This document shows positions 23,912-35,090 of a DNA stretch of 64,000 nt, one piece after another. Source of the DNA: Cylicocyclus nassatus. Lineage: Eukaryota; Nematoda; Chromadorea; Rhabditida; Strongylidae. The DNA is taken from NCBI GenBank assembly GCA_958299035.1, contig CATQJL010000223.1, positions 3,590,359-3,654,358 of the forward strand. The letters run 5' to 3'. The notes below the pieces were generated by a model. It saw only the letters and a program-made list of their open reading frames with translations. It had not been told where the DNA came from and made no database searches. Position 1 is the first letter of the stretch. Each line of letters starts with the position of its first letter. A program made the position numbers and the translations under genes.

Positions 23912-25321
23912 TACCCTTTTCTTCGTTGTTGAGAGCCCAATTTCGACAATCTATATATCATATTAAAGCTCTTGATCTCTATTTTCATGCTGACAACGTC
24001 GCAAGACTCCTTTTTATGATTTAAACGAGAAATATAGGAAAAACGGAGTTTTCGAAGACCTCTTGTTTTTTCTTCAGTTCAACTCTTTTCACTCGGGTTT
24101 TTTGTGTATTCGATAGGTCTTGTTTCTGTCTATGATGTAGACAACGTCGCCGAGCTTACTTTTTTGCTTATGCCGGTTTTTTTGTGAAAGTTACCAAAAA
24201 GTGCGTTTTCTTTACCTTGTTCTTTTTCAATGCTTTTGCAACGAATTTTCTCCGGCTTGGACGTTACTTGCTCAGAATGATGAGCGGAAGAATCCAGACA
24301 ACGTCGCAGGATACGAAACGATCATGCGGGGGTGAAAATTCAAAGGACGCGTCAAAAATCAGATTGGCGTCGATGTGCAGCATAACTTTTCAGACATGTT
24401 TAACATGTTCAGTTCAGTTGTTGACAAGTTTGCCTTCTTTCGGTCTCCCAACTACCGCCACAGCTAACGCTTTTTTTCAATTAGAAAAGAACTTTGTTCC
24501 TGTTGCCACCCAATTTAACCGGCAATTCTGGAGACAAAAATGTGCGTAAGAAACCACCAAGATAAGGTTTTAAATTTGGTGATGTGTTAGCCTCTGTTTT
24601 ATATGAATTTTTCAAGTTTCCTGGTTCAATTCGGATCTCTAAATTTCCATCTATTTTTTTAAAACAACCTTCACTTTTTATAGGGGGCAAGAACTCAAAC
24701 AACTATCACTTTCTAGGCTCTGTCTCTTGACTATCGAAGGTATGACCGTTAGCCAACAACGGGACCTTATTTCGCAGGCTGTGGACTACATCTGTAATCA
24801 GCATAACACATAAGCTCCATACCTAAAGTTCTGAGTGAATTAGAAGTGTTTGAATTTTGCCGCTTCAGAAGGACTTCTGTGCTTTCTTGAAAGATAGGAA
24901 CAACAACTCAGTCTCAAATAGTATCTAAAAGTATCTAAGTTGTACACTGTACCCATCAATATTGAAATTACGATTTATCTCTTTGAAATCAAAGTAAAGA
25001 AAAGTTGCGGCGACGTCGCACGAGTCGTTCGCGTCGCCGCACTTCGTTGCAACTGTTGTTCGATTTGTCCTCATATCTCCTGAATAAGTATCGGCGGCAC
25101 AGCTCTACAGGATCATTTGAAAAGTAGGAGCTTAGACCTTTGACATATTAACCTTGGACTAAAAGAAAACCTTCTGTAAACGTCAGAAAGATCCTTTAAT
25201 GCAGCGCGCAGCACCGTGTGTAGCACCGGTCCGAAACGTGTTAAGGGATTCCGGAATTCCGCGAAAATTCCGGGAATTCTTTTGAAAAACATCCCGGAAA
25301 TCTTGCATATTCTGTGAGCGG

Positions 25322-25536
25322 TATTGTATGTCTGTACGTCTGTACTTATGCTTCAAATAGAAATTTCTAGTTCTTACCCGATCCGGACCAACTTTTGCTT
25401 ACATACCTTTCGAGGCGGCTGAAATTGACCGCAAGGCTCTGTGATTGATGAGTCAGATGCTTAAGAGTTTTGCAGTATGGCACTACACGGTAAGGCCAAT
25501 GAATGGTCCAAATGACAACAAAGTTATGCTCCTACA
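25322..25536. other. Short spacer
   Basis: Microsatellite edge followed by sequence without recognised features. Confidence 0.4.
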
Positions 25537-25540
25537 TTAA

Positions 25541-26059
25541 CCCTTTGGGACCTGGTGGTGGCAATTGCCACCATCAACTTCAAAGGGCAGTGTTACTGGC
25601 GCAACAGCAGATTTCTACTACTTATTGCTATAGGTAACTTCAGATAACCTTTGCCTTCCTGATAGTGATTTGCAAGCCCCATTTTATCCAAGGTGGTACT
25701 AGCAATGTAGGAATCTTTGTGCGCAACTGAGTGACAAAAAATCGATAGCAGTTGTCTGCCGCAGCATCTGCTGAAAAAATATCTATTAATCCCGCTGATA
25801 GTTGAAATGAGTTTATACTATTAACTGAAGTGTGGAGTATGCTGTCACGCGAGCACATCTGCTATGAGTAAGCGATTTCATCTTTGTTCGAAAAAATCAG
25901 AAGATTGAATGAAGGTTGGCAGAAACAATTAAAAATAAAAACGTCTTGTTGTCGAAAAAGTTCCAAACTTCGCTGTATTGTTATTCAAACGCTACCCTAT
26001 CATAAGCAGTAGGTTAGCAGTTCTCTCTCTTACTGGGAAAAAAATCAGGCACTAAAGGG
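25541..26059. mobile_element. piggyBac-like non-autonomous element
   Basis: The ends CCCTTTGGGACCTGGT and ACCTG-type right end ATCAGGCACTAAAGGG (inverse CCCTTTAGTGCCTGAT) are flanked by perfect TTAA on both sides (25537-25540 and 26060-26063). TTAA targets with CCCTTT starts are the mark of piggyBac elements. It is 519 bases long with a subterminal GGTGGCAATTGCCACC palindrome at the left. No transposase; internal frames are unrelated. Confidence 0.85.
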
Positions 26060-26063
26060 TTAA

Positions 26064-28302
26064 CATTGCTTTCTTGCAAATTTCTCGCTACATCTCCTAT
26101 TCTAGCAAGTTGCTTAGTTATTTCTGAAACAACTCCCAATCTGACTCTGTTAGAGTAGTGTTTAGCCCTGCTTTAAACTCTTTACACTATATGACTAAAA
26201 ATGCGGCGTGGAGGAAGTGTGCAAACATACATATTGTGTTGGCCACCATATACATGAGAACATTCTTTCAAATTGATGAGTCAAGGACAAAGGGACAACA
26301 ACAATCACATTTATTGAACGTGTGCTATAACACAGAGTACAAAGTATCACTTCAACGGCAAATCTGCCGCTACGTGTTCACATTTCCCGAGCTTGAAGTT
26401 TTTGAGCACGAATATAGGTAGAGTCACAGTTCCCTGGGATGACCACCTTTGCGTTACTGAACCAGATGGGTTGTTAATTGCAAGCGTGTGCTAGATATTA
26501 CGACAAAAACCAAATTTTGATAGAGATCGTGACCTGACCTTCATGCGGAGTTAGAAAAATGAAAGCACGAGTTCAGAAAATTTTTAAAGTGTCGCTCGCG
26601 TATCGGCGCATCCGATAAGTATCGTGCAAATTTCGAAAACTTGACGTGAGTTTATCCTACCATCCGCGGCATGAGTGAAACGTCGGCCGTCGCCCTTCCG
26701 CATGATCGCATTGATTGTCTGAGTACCCCACAAAAGAGTACGCGCGAACCGCGGAAGGAGCGAGGCGGTCGCTTAGACCGAATTGTTAAAGCAGTGACAC
26801 TCGCACTGGACAGCCTACACTCAAATATGTCTTTCAATGGAAGCGAAGCGCTTGCAACGCCGTTGTAAAGCGCACGAGGCATGAGGCACAGAGTAGTACT
26901 GCCGCATTCGCAAAGCTTCCTTTCCGCGAAAAGTCTGCCACGCATAGCAGTAACCTTATAAGCAAGTGGAAAACCTTTGTCAGTCTTATATTAACCTGGG
27001 TGATCGGAAAGTATTGGAGCACTAGTGAACATTCCCACTTTTTTCAAAAAATAAAGCATCAAGTATAGAAAAACATTTATTTATTTAATTATTTATTTAG
27101 TTGATACTCAGGCGTATCAAATCGGGTAGGGGCCTTTACGAGGCGGTCGCTTTAGAACACGTTATGTCATCGATGGGCTCCACCCCGCACGGACAGCTGC
27201 TACAAATCTGTAATGTATGTGGTGTGCATGGCTGCGTGGTCTGTCGCAAATGTTCGCGCCGGACCCCCATATCAGCTCAAGTCCAGCTCTCAGATAGCGT
27301 GTTAGGAGTAGAAAAAGGTTGAGATTCACCAGACCTTGTACGACGTACATACCGAGACAGATTATTCTTCCATCAAGATAAGGGAATGAGAAGACTTCAG
27401 CTGTTCTACACAGCTGCTGAAGTCGAAGAGATATCCAAAAAGATCATAACTTCGTGGTAGATTGCGGGAGAACGGAAAATTTGTGAAGTCCCTGAATGCT
27501 TTACACATTCAGGTTTTTGAGGATTTGAAACACACTTATTGCCTTCGCATATTTTGAAAGTGGAGCTTGCTCAGCAAAAATCAGCTAAGAACTGTGTAAC
27601 TCGTAAGTTGTGTAAATACAACATGCCTTATACGGAAAGGTTCCTTTTTTTAGCTACGAAATCTTTGGAGATAGAATTGCTGGCTTATCTGATTGTAGAT
27701 GCTGCCATTGAAATCCATATTCAAATAATCACTCTCTGCACTGGTCAATTTTTTGTGCGTATAAAAATGCTAGATGAAGCGATTCCGCTAAAAATTTAGA
27801 CGTTATATTCTTGACCTAGGAGAGCTTAGGCTACTTTTAAGGCAATTTGCAGATCTTTATGGATGTCTGGTGCTGGTCAGGTGCTTTGCAATAAAAAACC
27901 TCATTATATCACCTTATTCTACAGTTCTGTGTAAACAATGCTAAAAAATCTCATTTTCTTTCGTAGCGAGGGTACTCAAGACGAACCGATGTAGTAGGTG
28001 AGCGATTCTGATACTGAAGCACTCGCAAAATAGTATGAGACATGAAAAGCCGCGTAGTACAGCAGAATTAGAGCAAAAAAACATCCTTAAAGAGAGAAAG
28101 GCGGAACAAAGCATTTTTGCTCCTGATGGGTCCGGTGTCGGACGTTATCGTGTTCGAGGCGAATCCAGGAAAAGTAGTACAAAATAAATCGTGGCTAGTT
28201 CCCTGATAACCACAGTATAAGATGCGGATATTTCTTGAATGTATTTTTGTTGGCATAATTTGTTGAACTGCAATGCATTCTTTATTTTTGCACTCGTCAT
28301 TA
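26064..28302. other. Intergenic spacer
   Basis: No gene was identified. The plus frame at 26158-26421 and the GC-richer patch at 26640-26960 give open frames without splice support. Low-complexity TTTA runs lie at 27075-27100. The right end is the 3' flank of the gene at 28303, with AATAAA on the minus strand about 18 bases beyond its stop. Confidence 0.45.
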
Positions 28303-28906
28303 TCATCTAGCTCCTGCAGGTGCAGTTGTTTGCGGGTGATAGTCGTACGGACCACAAGAGAACGCCATGCAGTAGGAGAATGTCATCGGACCACAACTAA
28401 CAGAGGCATACTGTAGGTGATACTTTTGTGCCTTGATGCCGCTGAGAAACTTTCGGAACTAAAATGTATCCGATTGACAAATAAATTTAGATGATGTGTC
28501 ATTCCAAACTCACATCTTCACAGTTAGTGTTTCGCAGTCCATATTTTGCCATTTGGTAGCTACCGCTGTACGTTTCCAGCCTACGCAAATTTCTCTTGTT
28601 GTAGTGTAGTCCATGAGTTTCAGCAAATTCGTCAAACTAAGCAAAAGAATTTTCTTTGCTTACAGAGCGAACGTAATACTTACCAACTCCATAAAATCAT
28701 CCTGCGCCTTATGATAATTCTGATTGTTGTTGTATTCGCTGACAAGTAACACTTCAACCATATCCCAGGGTGACGAAAAGGCACTTTTAAATGCCTAAAA
28801 ATCACCTTTTGTTGACATATTTATACCGCTTTGACTGGATGACTTCTAAGCAATATTTGATACAACTTACAGTGACAGCCAGAAAAGCGAAGAGTAGCGA
28901 AAACAT
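28303..28906 (-). CDS. Secreted-family member 2, 141 residues
   Basis: Four phase-0 exons: 28871-28906 (signal exon MFSLLFAFLAVT), 28684-28794, 28514-28636 and 28303-28458, with stop at 28303-28305. Exon 2 has PWDMVEVLLVSEY and ends DDFMEL; exon 3 runs FDEFAETHGLHYNKRN...YGLRNTNCED; exon 4 has FRKFLSGIKAQKYHLQ and the core SCGPMTFSYCMAF. The mature protein has four cysteines, one closing exon 3 and three in exon 4, suggesting two disulfides. It is very close to the members at 48.4 and 50.6 kb and should be secreted. No enzyme motif is visible and no function is claimed. A TATAAATGGC box lies about 95 bases upstream of the start, and AATAAA follows the stop. Confidence 0.92.
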
Positions 28907-29000
28907 CTTTGACAATTTTAGCGCCACCGTTGCAGCTTTTATTCTTTAGCGGCACATTAACTTTTTCCGTGCTCGATAACCACACAAAAGGAAGAGAGAA

Positions 29001-29010
29001 GCCATTTATA
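29001..29010 (-). promoter_or_regulatory. TATA-like box shared by two family members
   Basis: TATAAATGGC on the minus strand, identical to the box upstream of the gene at 48381-49427. Sharing between paralogues supports a core promoter role, though here it is about 95 bases from the start codon. Confidence 0.5.
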
Positions 29011-29789
29011 GATATTTAACAATAATGCATTACTTTCATTTATCGTGTGCATTTTTCATAATCATAACTTATTATCCCATGGCCTCTAAATTCTTAAGAA
29101 AAACCTGGGATGCCCTTGTTCACTTTACCGAAGCATATATTTACCCATCACACTCTAAGACCCGATTTATGCGGGAGGTACCGTATTCCAATCTATAAAT
29201 GAGCCGAAACGTTTAGAATGAACTTTCACAAAGTATTGGATTGCACACATTGTTGGCATCACATACTGCTGATTCGTTCAACATCACGTATAGAGCGTTG
29301 CAGATAGCTAAGCCGGCATCTGAGCTCAACTTTGCCCCGTCAATAACCTTCGCACTTGCCCACCCTTTCTGCCCTTCTAATCAAGCAAGATAGGGAATAT
29401 ATGTTCAATGGCAAGGGAATATATGTTCAGAATCAGCTTTGAACGCTGATTCCAAATATACTACTCTTAGCTGCTGCGCGCCATTCTGAAGCGAGTTATG
29501 AGCTTTTTCCTGCGCAAAATTGGCATACTATTGGACATGGGAGGACTGCCTGTAGATAAATTCTGCAAGAAAAAGGTGCTGAGATATTTAACTAACAACA
29601 AGCCAATCTTTTTTCATCAAAAAGAAGCTTAGCGCAAGTGTATTAGCACTTAGGTGATGATACCGTGATGCCAGCGAGTCGATGAGTATGCCAATCTCGC
29701 ATAGGAAAAGTCATTACTCGCTTCGGAATAGTGCTCGGCAGCTAGGTATAGCATATTCGAATCAGCGTTTGAAGTGATTCGGAATATAC
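29011..29789. other. Spacer with dispersed-repeat copies
   Basis: Two copies of the GCTGATTCCAAATAT/CGAGTTATGAGC repeat family lie near 29440-29520 and, inverted, 29735-29785. No gene recognised. Confidence 0.5.
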
Positions 29790-30642
29790 AGGGTGTTTGG
29801 AAAGTACATGGTATAAAGTACTTCCTGTTCGAATTTTAACGCGGTTTCTGTTTTATTGTGCTCATCAGGCCTAGATAACATTATTTCAGTGAAAATCAGA
29901 TGTGTTTGCGGTTTCTTTGATTTTTTATAGGATTGTAACACATTGGTATAGCTTTCCAGACCTCTTCCCTTGTAACGCTTGTTACAAAACAGGAAAATTA
30001 ATTCACAGAATGCTTGGTATAATTTTGAAAAGCCCTTTTGGGGTTTTTTACATGTGTTTTTAGTTTCGGAGAAGTAAGTTTATTTTAAGATACCGTGCCT
30101 CACAAGACAAGAGATCCAGTTTCAGAATTTTTTCGTCCAAAAATGCAGCACCTGAATTTTTATATACTATCCTCTAAACCATTACAAGCGTGCAAGATTT
30201 TTGAAAACGAATACAACGAAGGTTAGAGAGTTGTGCTACAGATACGCTTTTAATTAAGACTCCCAAAATTTTTCAAACGGAAAATACTTCAACGCAACCT
30301 TGTGCCACAATTGTCTACTGTAATTTAGGAGATGAAAATCTTTGTCTGCAAGCTACCGAAGAATTTCGTTATATACAGAAAGTGTAAACTTAGGACCATC
30401 TATAGTAGAAAAAACGGGAACCTGTTTCGTTTTTTGGCGTTAAAAAAGTCAGATAATGCACTCTTCCTCCTCTCTAAGGAATCTGAAAAAATTGGTTACT
30501 TCCAAATTTCTTAGGGTATCTTGAAGCGTAAAATAATTCTAATTGTTGATTCAGTGGTTTCTAGGTTTGGCGAACACATATAGCAAAAATCGAGTTGGGG
30601 CGTAGTTGAAGTACTTGAGGCCGCAAACTTTTCAACACCCTG
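29790..30642. mobile_element. CAGGGTGTT-end DNA element
   Basis: TA-CAGGGTGTTTGGAAAG at the left and CTTTTCAACACCCTG-TA at the right give short inverted ends and TA duplications, as in the IS630/Tc1/mariner group. It is 853 bases long, the arms are not palindromic beyond the ends, and no transposase frame is readable. It sits inside a copy of the dispersed repeat at 29735. Confidence 0.75.
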
Positions 30643-30790
30643 TATATGTCTTTTGCCAAAACGCCTATCTAAGTTAGGTAGCCTCCCTTATTAGATTCAG
30701 TTTTAGTAATTAGCGTCCTCGACTCTGTATCAGCTTCAAACACCCAGCTCAGAGTTCGCATTGCTACACTCGATAATGCTTATCAACAGT

Positions 30791-31536
30791 CTCAGACAAT
30801 TAGTGCGAGCACCCGCCGCCCCTAACGGTGCCTTTCGGCGGTGCGCGGGCGTTGAATTCTTAGATTGACCATACGCGGCCCTAGAATAATTTGCTTGGCG
30901 ACCCGCGGCTCAATGTTATCGCTGAGGAAAGGCTGCGGGCCTTAAAGTTTTATCAGAACACCCGCGGCCTAAGAAAAAGCACTCGGGCGAGCCTCGGGCC
31001 TTACTGCACGCTCTGCATATTCAGTTCTCGGGCAAGCCCTGGCCCGACAGAGTCACTTCCAACGAGCCCCGGGTCTTGCTTGTTCCCTCAATCAATACAC
31101 GCTGTAGGAGAGAACACTACTCGCGTGAGATACTCCGTGGTAATAGGGCTACCCTCAACGTTTGCATCGTAAGTAAAGCCAAGTAACTTGAAGTTCTTGT
31201 TCATCAACAATGTCTCGGATGAGCCCTATTGGACTATTTGGTCTTGAAACCAGATGGACCGTCGAAAACTTTGTTATAATAGTGTAAATGTCGCGAAAGT
31301 TTGGGGATGAAATGTATGAACTTATTTGCCCTTGCCCCCCCCCCCTTAACCACCCCTCCCCCCAGATGCATTGCGCACTTATCGGGCGCTTGCCGGGCCA
31401 CTCGCTGGCGTTGTTCGGGCGCTTATCGGGTCACCCGCGGGCATGGTCGGGCGCTTAGCGGGCACTTTTCGGCGCCCTCGGGACGGGCGTGGCTTCGCTC
31501 GTAAGTGGCGGCAGGTGCTCGCCATAATTGTCTGAG
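30791..31536. mobile_element. GC-rich element with CTCAGACAATTA inverted ends
   Basis: Left CTCAGACAATTAGTGCGAGC-ACCCGCCGCC and right GGCGGCAGGT-GCTCGCCATAATTGTCTGAG match over about 30 bases. The inside is far richer in GC than its surroundings, with CCCGCGG and CGGGC runs, a run of 11 C at 31335-31345, and three tandem 33-34-base units beginning TCGGGCGCTT from 31380. No target duplication or coding frame could be fixed. Confidence 0.7.
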
Positions 31537-31852
31537 GTTATAAAGAAGATATACAATGTACCGTTCGATATACGATGAGGAACTTCTTTTCGACAGTTAA
31601 GATCCCGTGTTTCATTGAATGGGTGCTGATTTCGTCTGCATCATGTCTAGCTTGCGCTAATTTTCAAATTTCTACTTAAAATTTTCGAGTATGCCTCAAT
31701 GGGCTAGCTACTAGGGCAAAAATTTAGCAAATCGATGCAATTTTTTGAGGTTCTGCTAATACGTCTTTGAGAGATTCTGAAGTATATATGTCTCGAAGTG
31801 ATCAAGATTAATATGTGTCCAATTACACCATGTAAAACAAAAATGGGTAAAC
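31537..31852. other. Short spacer left of the Penelope-like element
   Basis: No feature recognised. Confidence 0.4.
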
Positions 31853-31978
31853 AGTTTAAGCACCTTTCAATAATTTCCATGTTCCGTTTTCTTTAAACCT
31901 GGGCATTGCTTATAATCTTCAACTCTGTTGTGCCGTACAGGTTTGTTATGGTGGCAGATTTATTGATACTGGCCTAAC

Positions 31979-32003
31979 GTTTCGACGCTTTCGTCGTCCT
32001 CAG
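31979..32003 (-). ncRNA. Hammerhead-ribozyme-like motif, left arm
   Basis: On the minus strand this reads CTGAGGA, an arm-loop-arm of GACG/AAAG/CGTC, then GAAAC, the order of the hammerhead core (CUGANGA, stem II, GAAA). An extra C precedes stem II. It is the inverted twin of the motif in the right arm. Penelope-like elements are known to carry such ribozymes. Confidence 0.5.
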
Positions 32004-32445
32004 AGGCTTGAAAACGACTGAAGGCATCATCCGTAATACCAGACCACCAGATGTCTCTTCTAACTCAGCCAGTTTCGACTTCATTCCGACTTCGCGTCGC
32101 AAAAACTCTCAAGACAGATATACTCACCCTCGCACCACCGCTATTCGAAATGTCCGCACGACTGGATGTGACAAGAGTTGACGGACAAGTGAGTGATACA
32201 GTAGAATGCGCATCAAGACGCTATCCACTATCTACAACTCACACAGTGGCATATACGGCAGAAACTCGGCGGTTATAGACAGGCACTCATTCTTATTATT
32301 CAGTTCTGGAGTCTTTGCGGATATCCAGAAAGCCTCTAGAATCTTCCTAGCCGTAATATCTGTTTCAAAGGTCAAAATTTTGCATTTGACTGCAAAATCA
32401 TTTCCGCCATGCGCGTCACTCCTATGTTTGCCTATACTTTGCAAA

Positions 32446-33465
32446 GTCGAAGAGCCTGTGTTGAGTCGAATGCCGTTGATGTACTGCCGGTACATCGATG
32501 ACTGTTGTTTGGTGACCTCTACACAGTCCGAAAGGGACGAGTGTTTTAGGATCCTCAACCAACAGTCGCAATACATCCGGCTTACTCGCGAAAAACCACG
32601 AGAGGGGTGGCTGCCTTACCTAAACACGCTGGTCAAGTTAAGCAATGGCATCGCAACAATGAAGTGGTATCGCAAGAATAGTTGTAAAAACATCCTCATT
32701 AATGCAAAGTCTGCACACCTCATGAGCACTAAACTAGCTGTGATCGGCAATATGTTTAAAACAGCGACGATGGTGTGCACCGGAGAGGATGAACGCCTCG
32801 AAGCGCGATGTCTAGCCTCACAGATCGCCCGCAGTAATGGCTATGCAGTTTCGGCGCAAACGCAACGTCACAATCGCCAACAGCGTTTACGCAAGGACCG
32901 CACTCGAATCGAAAACAAACTCGCACTCTGCCTCCCGTTTATTTCAGATAAAGTCAGCTCTGCCTTCCAACAATGCATTTCGCAGGCACAGCTACTAGAC
33001 GATGTTGTTTTGGTTAACATACCGAACGACAATCTCAAAAAACAGCTTGTCCGTAATCGCCTTTACGATCGACAATGTATAACGGATAATTGCATTGTGT
33101 GTCCATACAGCAGAGAAGGTGACTGCGCCAGGGTGGGAGTAGTATACCAACTCGAATGCCTCGAATGCAAAGCAAAATATATTGGCGAAACTGGGAGAGT
33201 ATTAAGCGTACGCTCAAAAGAACATCTGGCAGGCAAGAGACGGAAGAGTTTAGTAACCCCATTGGGCAAACATGGGAGTGACGCGCATGACGGAAATGAT
33301 TTTGCAGTCAAATGCAGAATTTTGGCCTTTGAAACAGATAGTACGGCTAGGAAGATTCTAGAGGCTTTCTGGATATCCGCAAAGACTCCAGAACTGAATA
33401 ATAAGAATGAGTGCATGTCTATAACCGCCGAGTTTCTGCCGTATATGCCACTGTGTGAGTTGTAG
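32446..33465 (+). pseudogene. Penelope-type reverse transcriptase end plus GIY-YIG endonuclease
   Basis: The open frame runs from 32206 to 33465, but its first 75-80 codons read through the inverted arm backwards; real element coding starts near 32446. It opens with VEEPVLSRMPLMYCRYIDDC, the YxDD-region of the palm as in Penelope reverse transcriptases (RYIDD), then a thumb-like region (LTREKPREGWLPYL). A basic linker (RHNRQQRLRKDRTR) and CIVCPYSREGDC follow. The GIY-YIG nuclease begins at 33142 (VYQLEC...KYIGETGR), with RSKEHLAG, LGKHG and the catalytic-type Glu of RKILEAFWI. Family role: target nicking and primed reverse transcription. The catalytic core upstream of the YxDD box is lost, so the protein is not a working polymerase. 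Confidence 0.88.
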
Positions 33466-33693
33466 ATAGTGAATAGCGTCTTGATGCGCATTCTACTGTA
33501 TCACTTACTTGTCCGTCAACTCTTGTCACATCCAGTCGTGCGGACATTTCGAATAGCGGTGGTGCGAGGGTGAGTATATTTGTCTTGAGAGTTTTTGCGA
33601 CGCGAAGTCGGAATGAAGTCGAAACTGGCTGAGTTAGAAGAGATATCTGGTGGTCTGGTATTACGGATGATGCCTTGAGTCGTTTTCAGGCCT

Positions 33694-33718
33694 CTGAGGA
33701 CGACGAAAGCGTCGAAAC
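33694..33718 (+). ncRNA. Hammerhead-ribozyme-like motif, right arm
   Basis: CTGAGGA at 33694-33700, stem II GACG-AAAG-CGTC, GAAAC at 33714-33718, then GTTAGGCC where a minimal stem III and the cleavage site would be. It is on the coding strand of the element. The U16.1-type base appears replaced, so cleavage activity is doubtful. Confidence 0.5.
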
Positions 33719-34884
33719 GTTAGGCCAGTATCAATAAATCTGCCACCATAACAAACCTGTACGGCACAACAGAGTTGAAGTTTAAGCACCATTCGATTCA
33801 ATTTTAAAAAGTGTCGTTTCTTTGCACATCACAAAAACTTGCAGAGAATTCAGAGTATTTCTTTTTTCAATAACGCACTGTCGTATCCTGAGCTTCAGTC
33901 TCCATATACCAAAACGATTTTACTTTGTAGTGTTAACATCGACAATATTTGAGTTTCGAGGCCTGGGTTTATTTCGCAAATTTTGCAGTGTTTAATGCGA
34001 TTACGTGTCAAGTGAAACTCTCAAAACTCAAGATTTTTAGCAAATTATTCAGCAAATTCTGTGAAAAAAATTGGGAAAACACAAATATTGCTTTAGTCAT
34101 CAAAGTGTTTGCCCTATCCGCTAGCTATCAAAGCTTCCTCAAATCTCAAAAAGAATTGTTGAAAATAGCGAAATCCAGACGTAGTAAAAAAAGAGCTGTA
34201 ATCTCCGGCGATTATCTTAGCACTCGTTCAACAAATCACATTAGAACATTTACACCTGGTAAGAAAAAGATATTCATCCTGCATCGGATACATCTCGAAG
34301 TACTTTTTGGTCTTAACTGTATGGTATTCGCGGATGGATTAAAACCTGGTAAAACTTTTGCAACGACCTGATGATATTCTCTTTTGTATTGTTTGAATGC
34401 GCCACCTTTGGGGTGTAATACATATATTTCTCTGGAGCCGGCTTCAACTTATTTCCGTGTAGCCAATCACCGACCGCTCTTCTTATCGTAAGACTACGTG
34501 ACATACTCGGCTCCGCAAGGCCGCGTCAATACGCCATGATAGGGATTGCCATTAATTCCTACGCATTTCCTTGTCCCTGTCCCAGTTCTAAACGCCACTT
34601 CCTTGTCCTCCTATGTTTTCGTTATCTGCATGCTCACTTACTTCCCCTTGCCAAGTCTCAGCTCTACATCTTAAACTTGGCAGAAAATCGATAAAATCCA
34701 TAGCATCGATTTCGACTGGTAACGAGAAGTAGCCTACAACACCCGCCCCGCCGCAAAGTGCATGTGTGCCAGATTCGGCTTGATCGGTTCAAGAATAGAA
34801 TTTTCTATTCGCATACATACACACATACAGTAGACAAGCAGACTTTCAGTTTTATATATAGAAAATTAGCAACCCTACAGGTCA

Positions 34885-35090
34885 CTAGCAAGTGGGTCGG
34901 GGCAGATACAACATTAGGTTACTAGTGAGCCATGCGAAATTTTGGGACAATCTTTTAATTCATGCTTTCTCATGGGACAGATAATTTGTAGTGCCCAGAT
35001 GACCCTACGATACGCTAGCAAGTGGGGGCAGATATTTTGTAGTGCCCAGGTGATCCTACGGATCGCTAGCAAGTGAGGGCAGATAATCAA
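34885..35090. repeat. Imperfect tandem repeat, about 56-base unit
   Basis: Two adjacent units from about 34975 and 35031 share CAGATAnTTTGTAGTGCCCAG and a TACG...CGCTAGCAAGT ending. A partial third copy lies at 34885-34925, and the inverted relative is at 1205-1249. Confidence 0.7.

Larger units (their letters stand above)
22166..25321. mobile_element. Possible 3.2-kb element bounded by CCGCTCACAGAATATGCAA inverted repeats
   Basis: The left end CCGCTCACAGAATATGCAA-AATTTCCG is the inverse of the right end, with about 70 bases of further partial similarity (CCGGAATTT/CGCGGAATTCC). TGTA-rich microsatellite borders both ends outside. The interior holds a CR1 LINE fragment and a short hairpin, but no transposase. 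It could be one large non-autonomous element, or two inverted copies of a short repeat. Confidence 0.5.
31865..33778 (+). mobile_element. 5'-truncated Penelope-like retroelement with inverted arms
   Basis: A plus-strand frame encodes the end of a Penelope-type reverse transcriptase followed by a GIY-YIG endonuclease. Sequence 31918-32432 is an inverted copy of 33264-33781, a common arrangement for these elements, and both arms end in the same GCCGTACAGGTTTGTTATGG-type text. AGTTTAAGCACC stands on both outer sides (31853-31864 and 33779-33790), a plausible 12-base target duplication. Most of the reverse transcriptase is missing, so the copy cannot move by itself. Confidence 0.85.

Noticed and set aside
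27101..27322. Frame with a CNVCGVHGCVVCRKC cysteine cluster, zinc-knuckle-like
   Set aside because: Spacing does not fit a CCHC knuckle, and no neighbouring gag or polymerase was found.
32206..32445. First 75-80 codons of the long Penelope frame as real N-terminus
   Set aside because: They are the antisense reading of the inverted 3' arm; the minus-strand frame there encodes the endonuclease end instead.
33949..34371. 140-residue plus-strand frame
   Set aside because: Phe/Lys/Ser-rich AT-driven composition, no domain and no exon signals.
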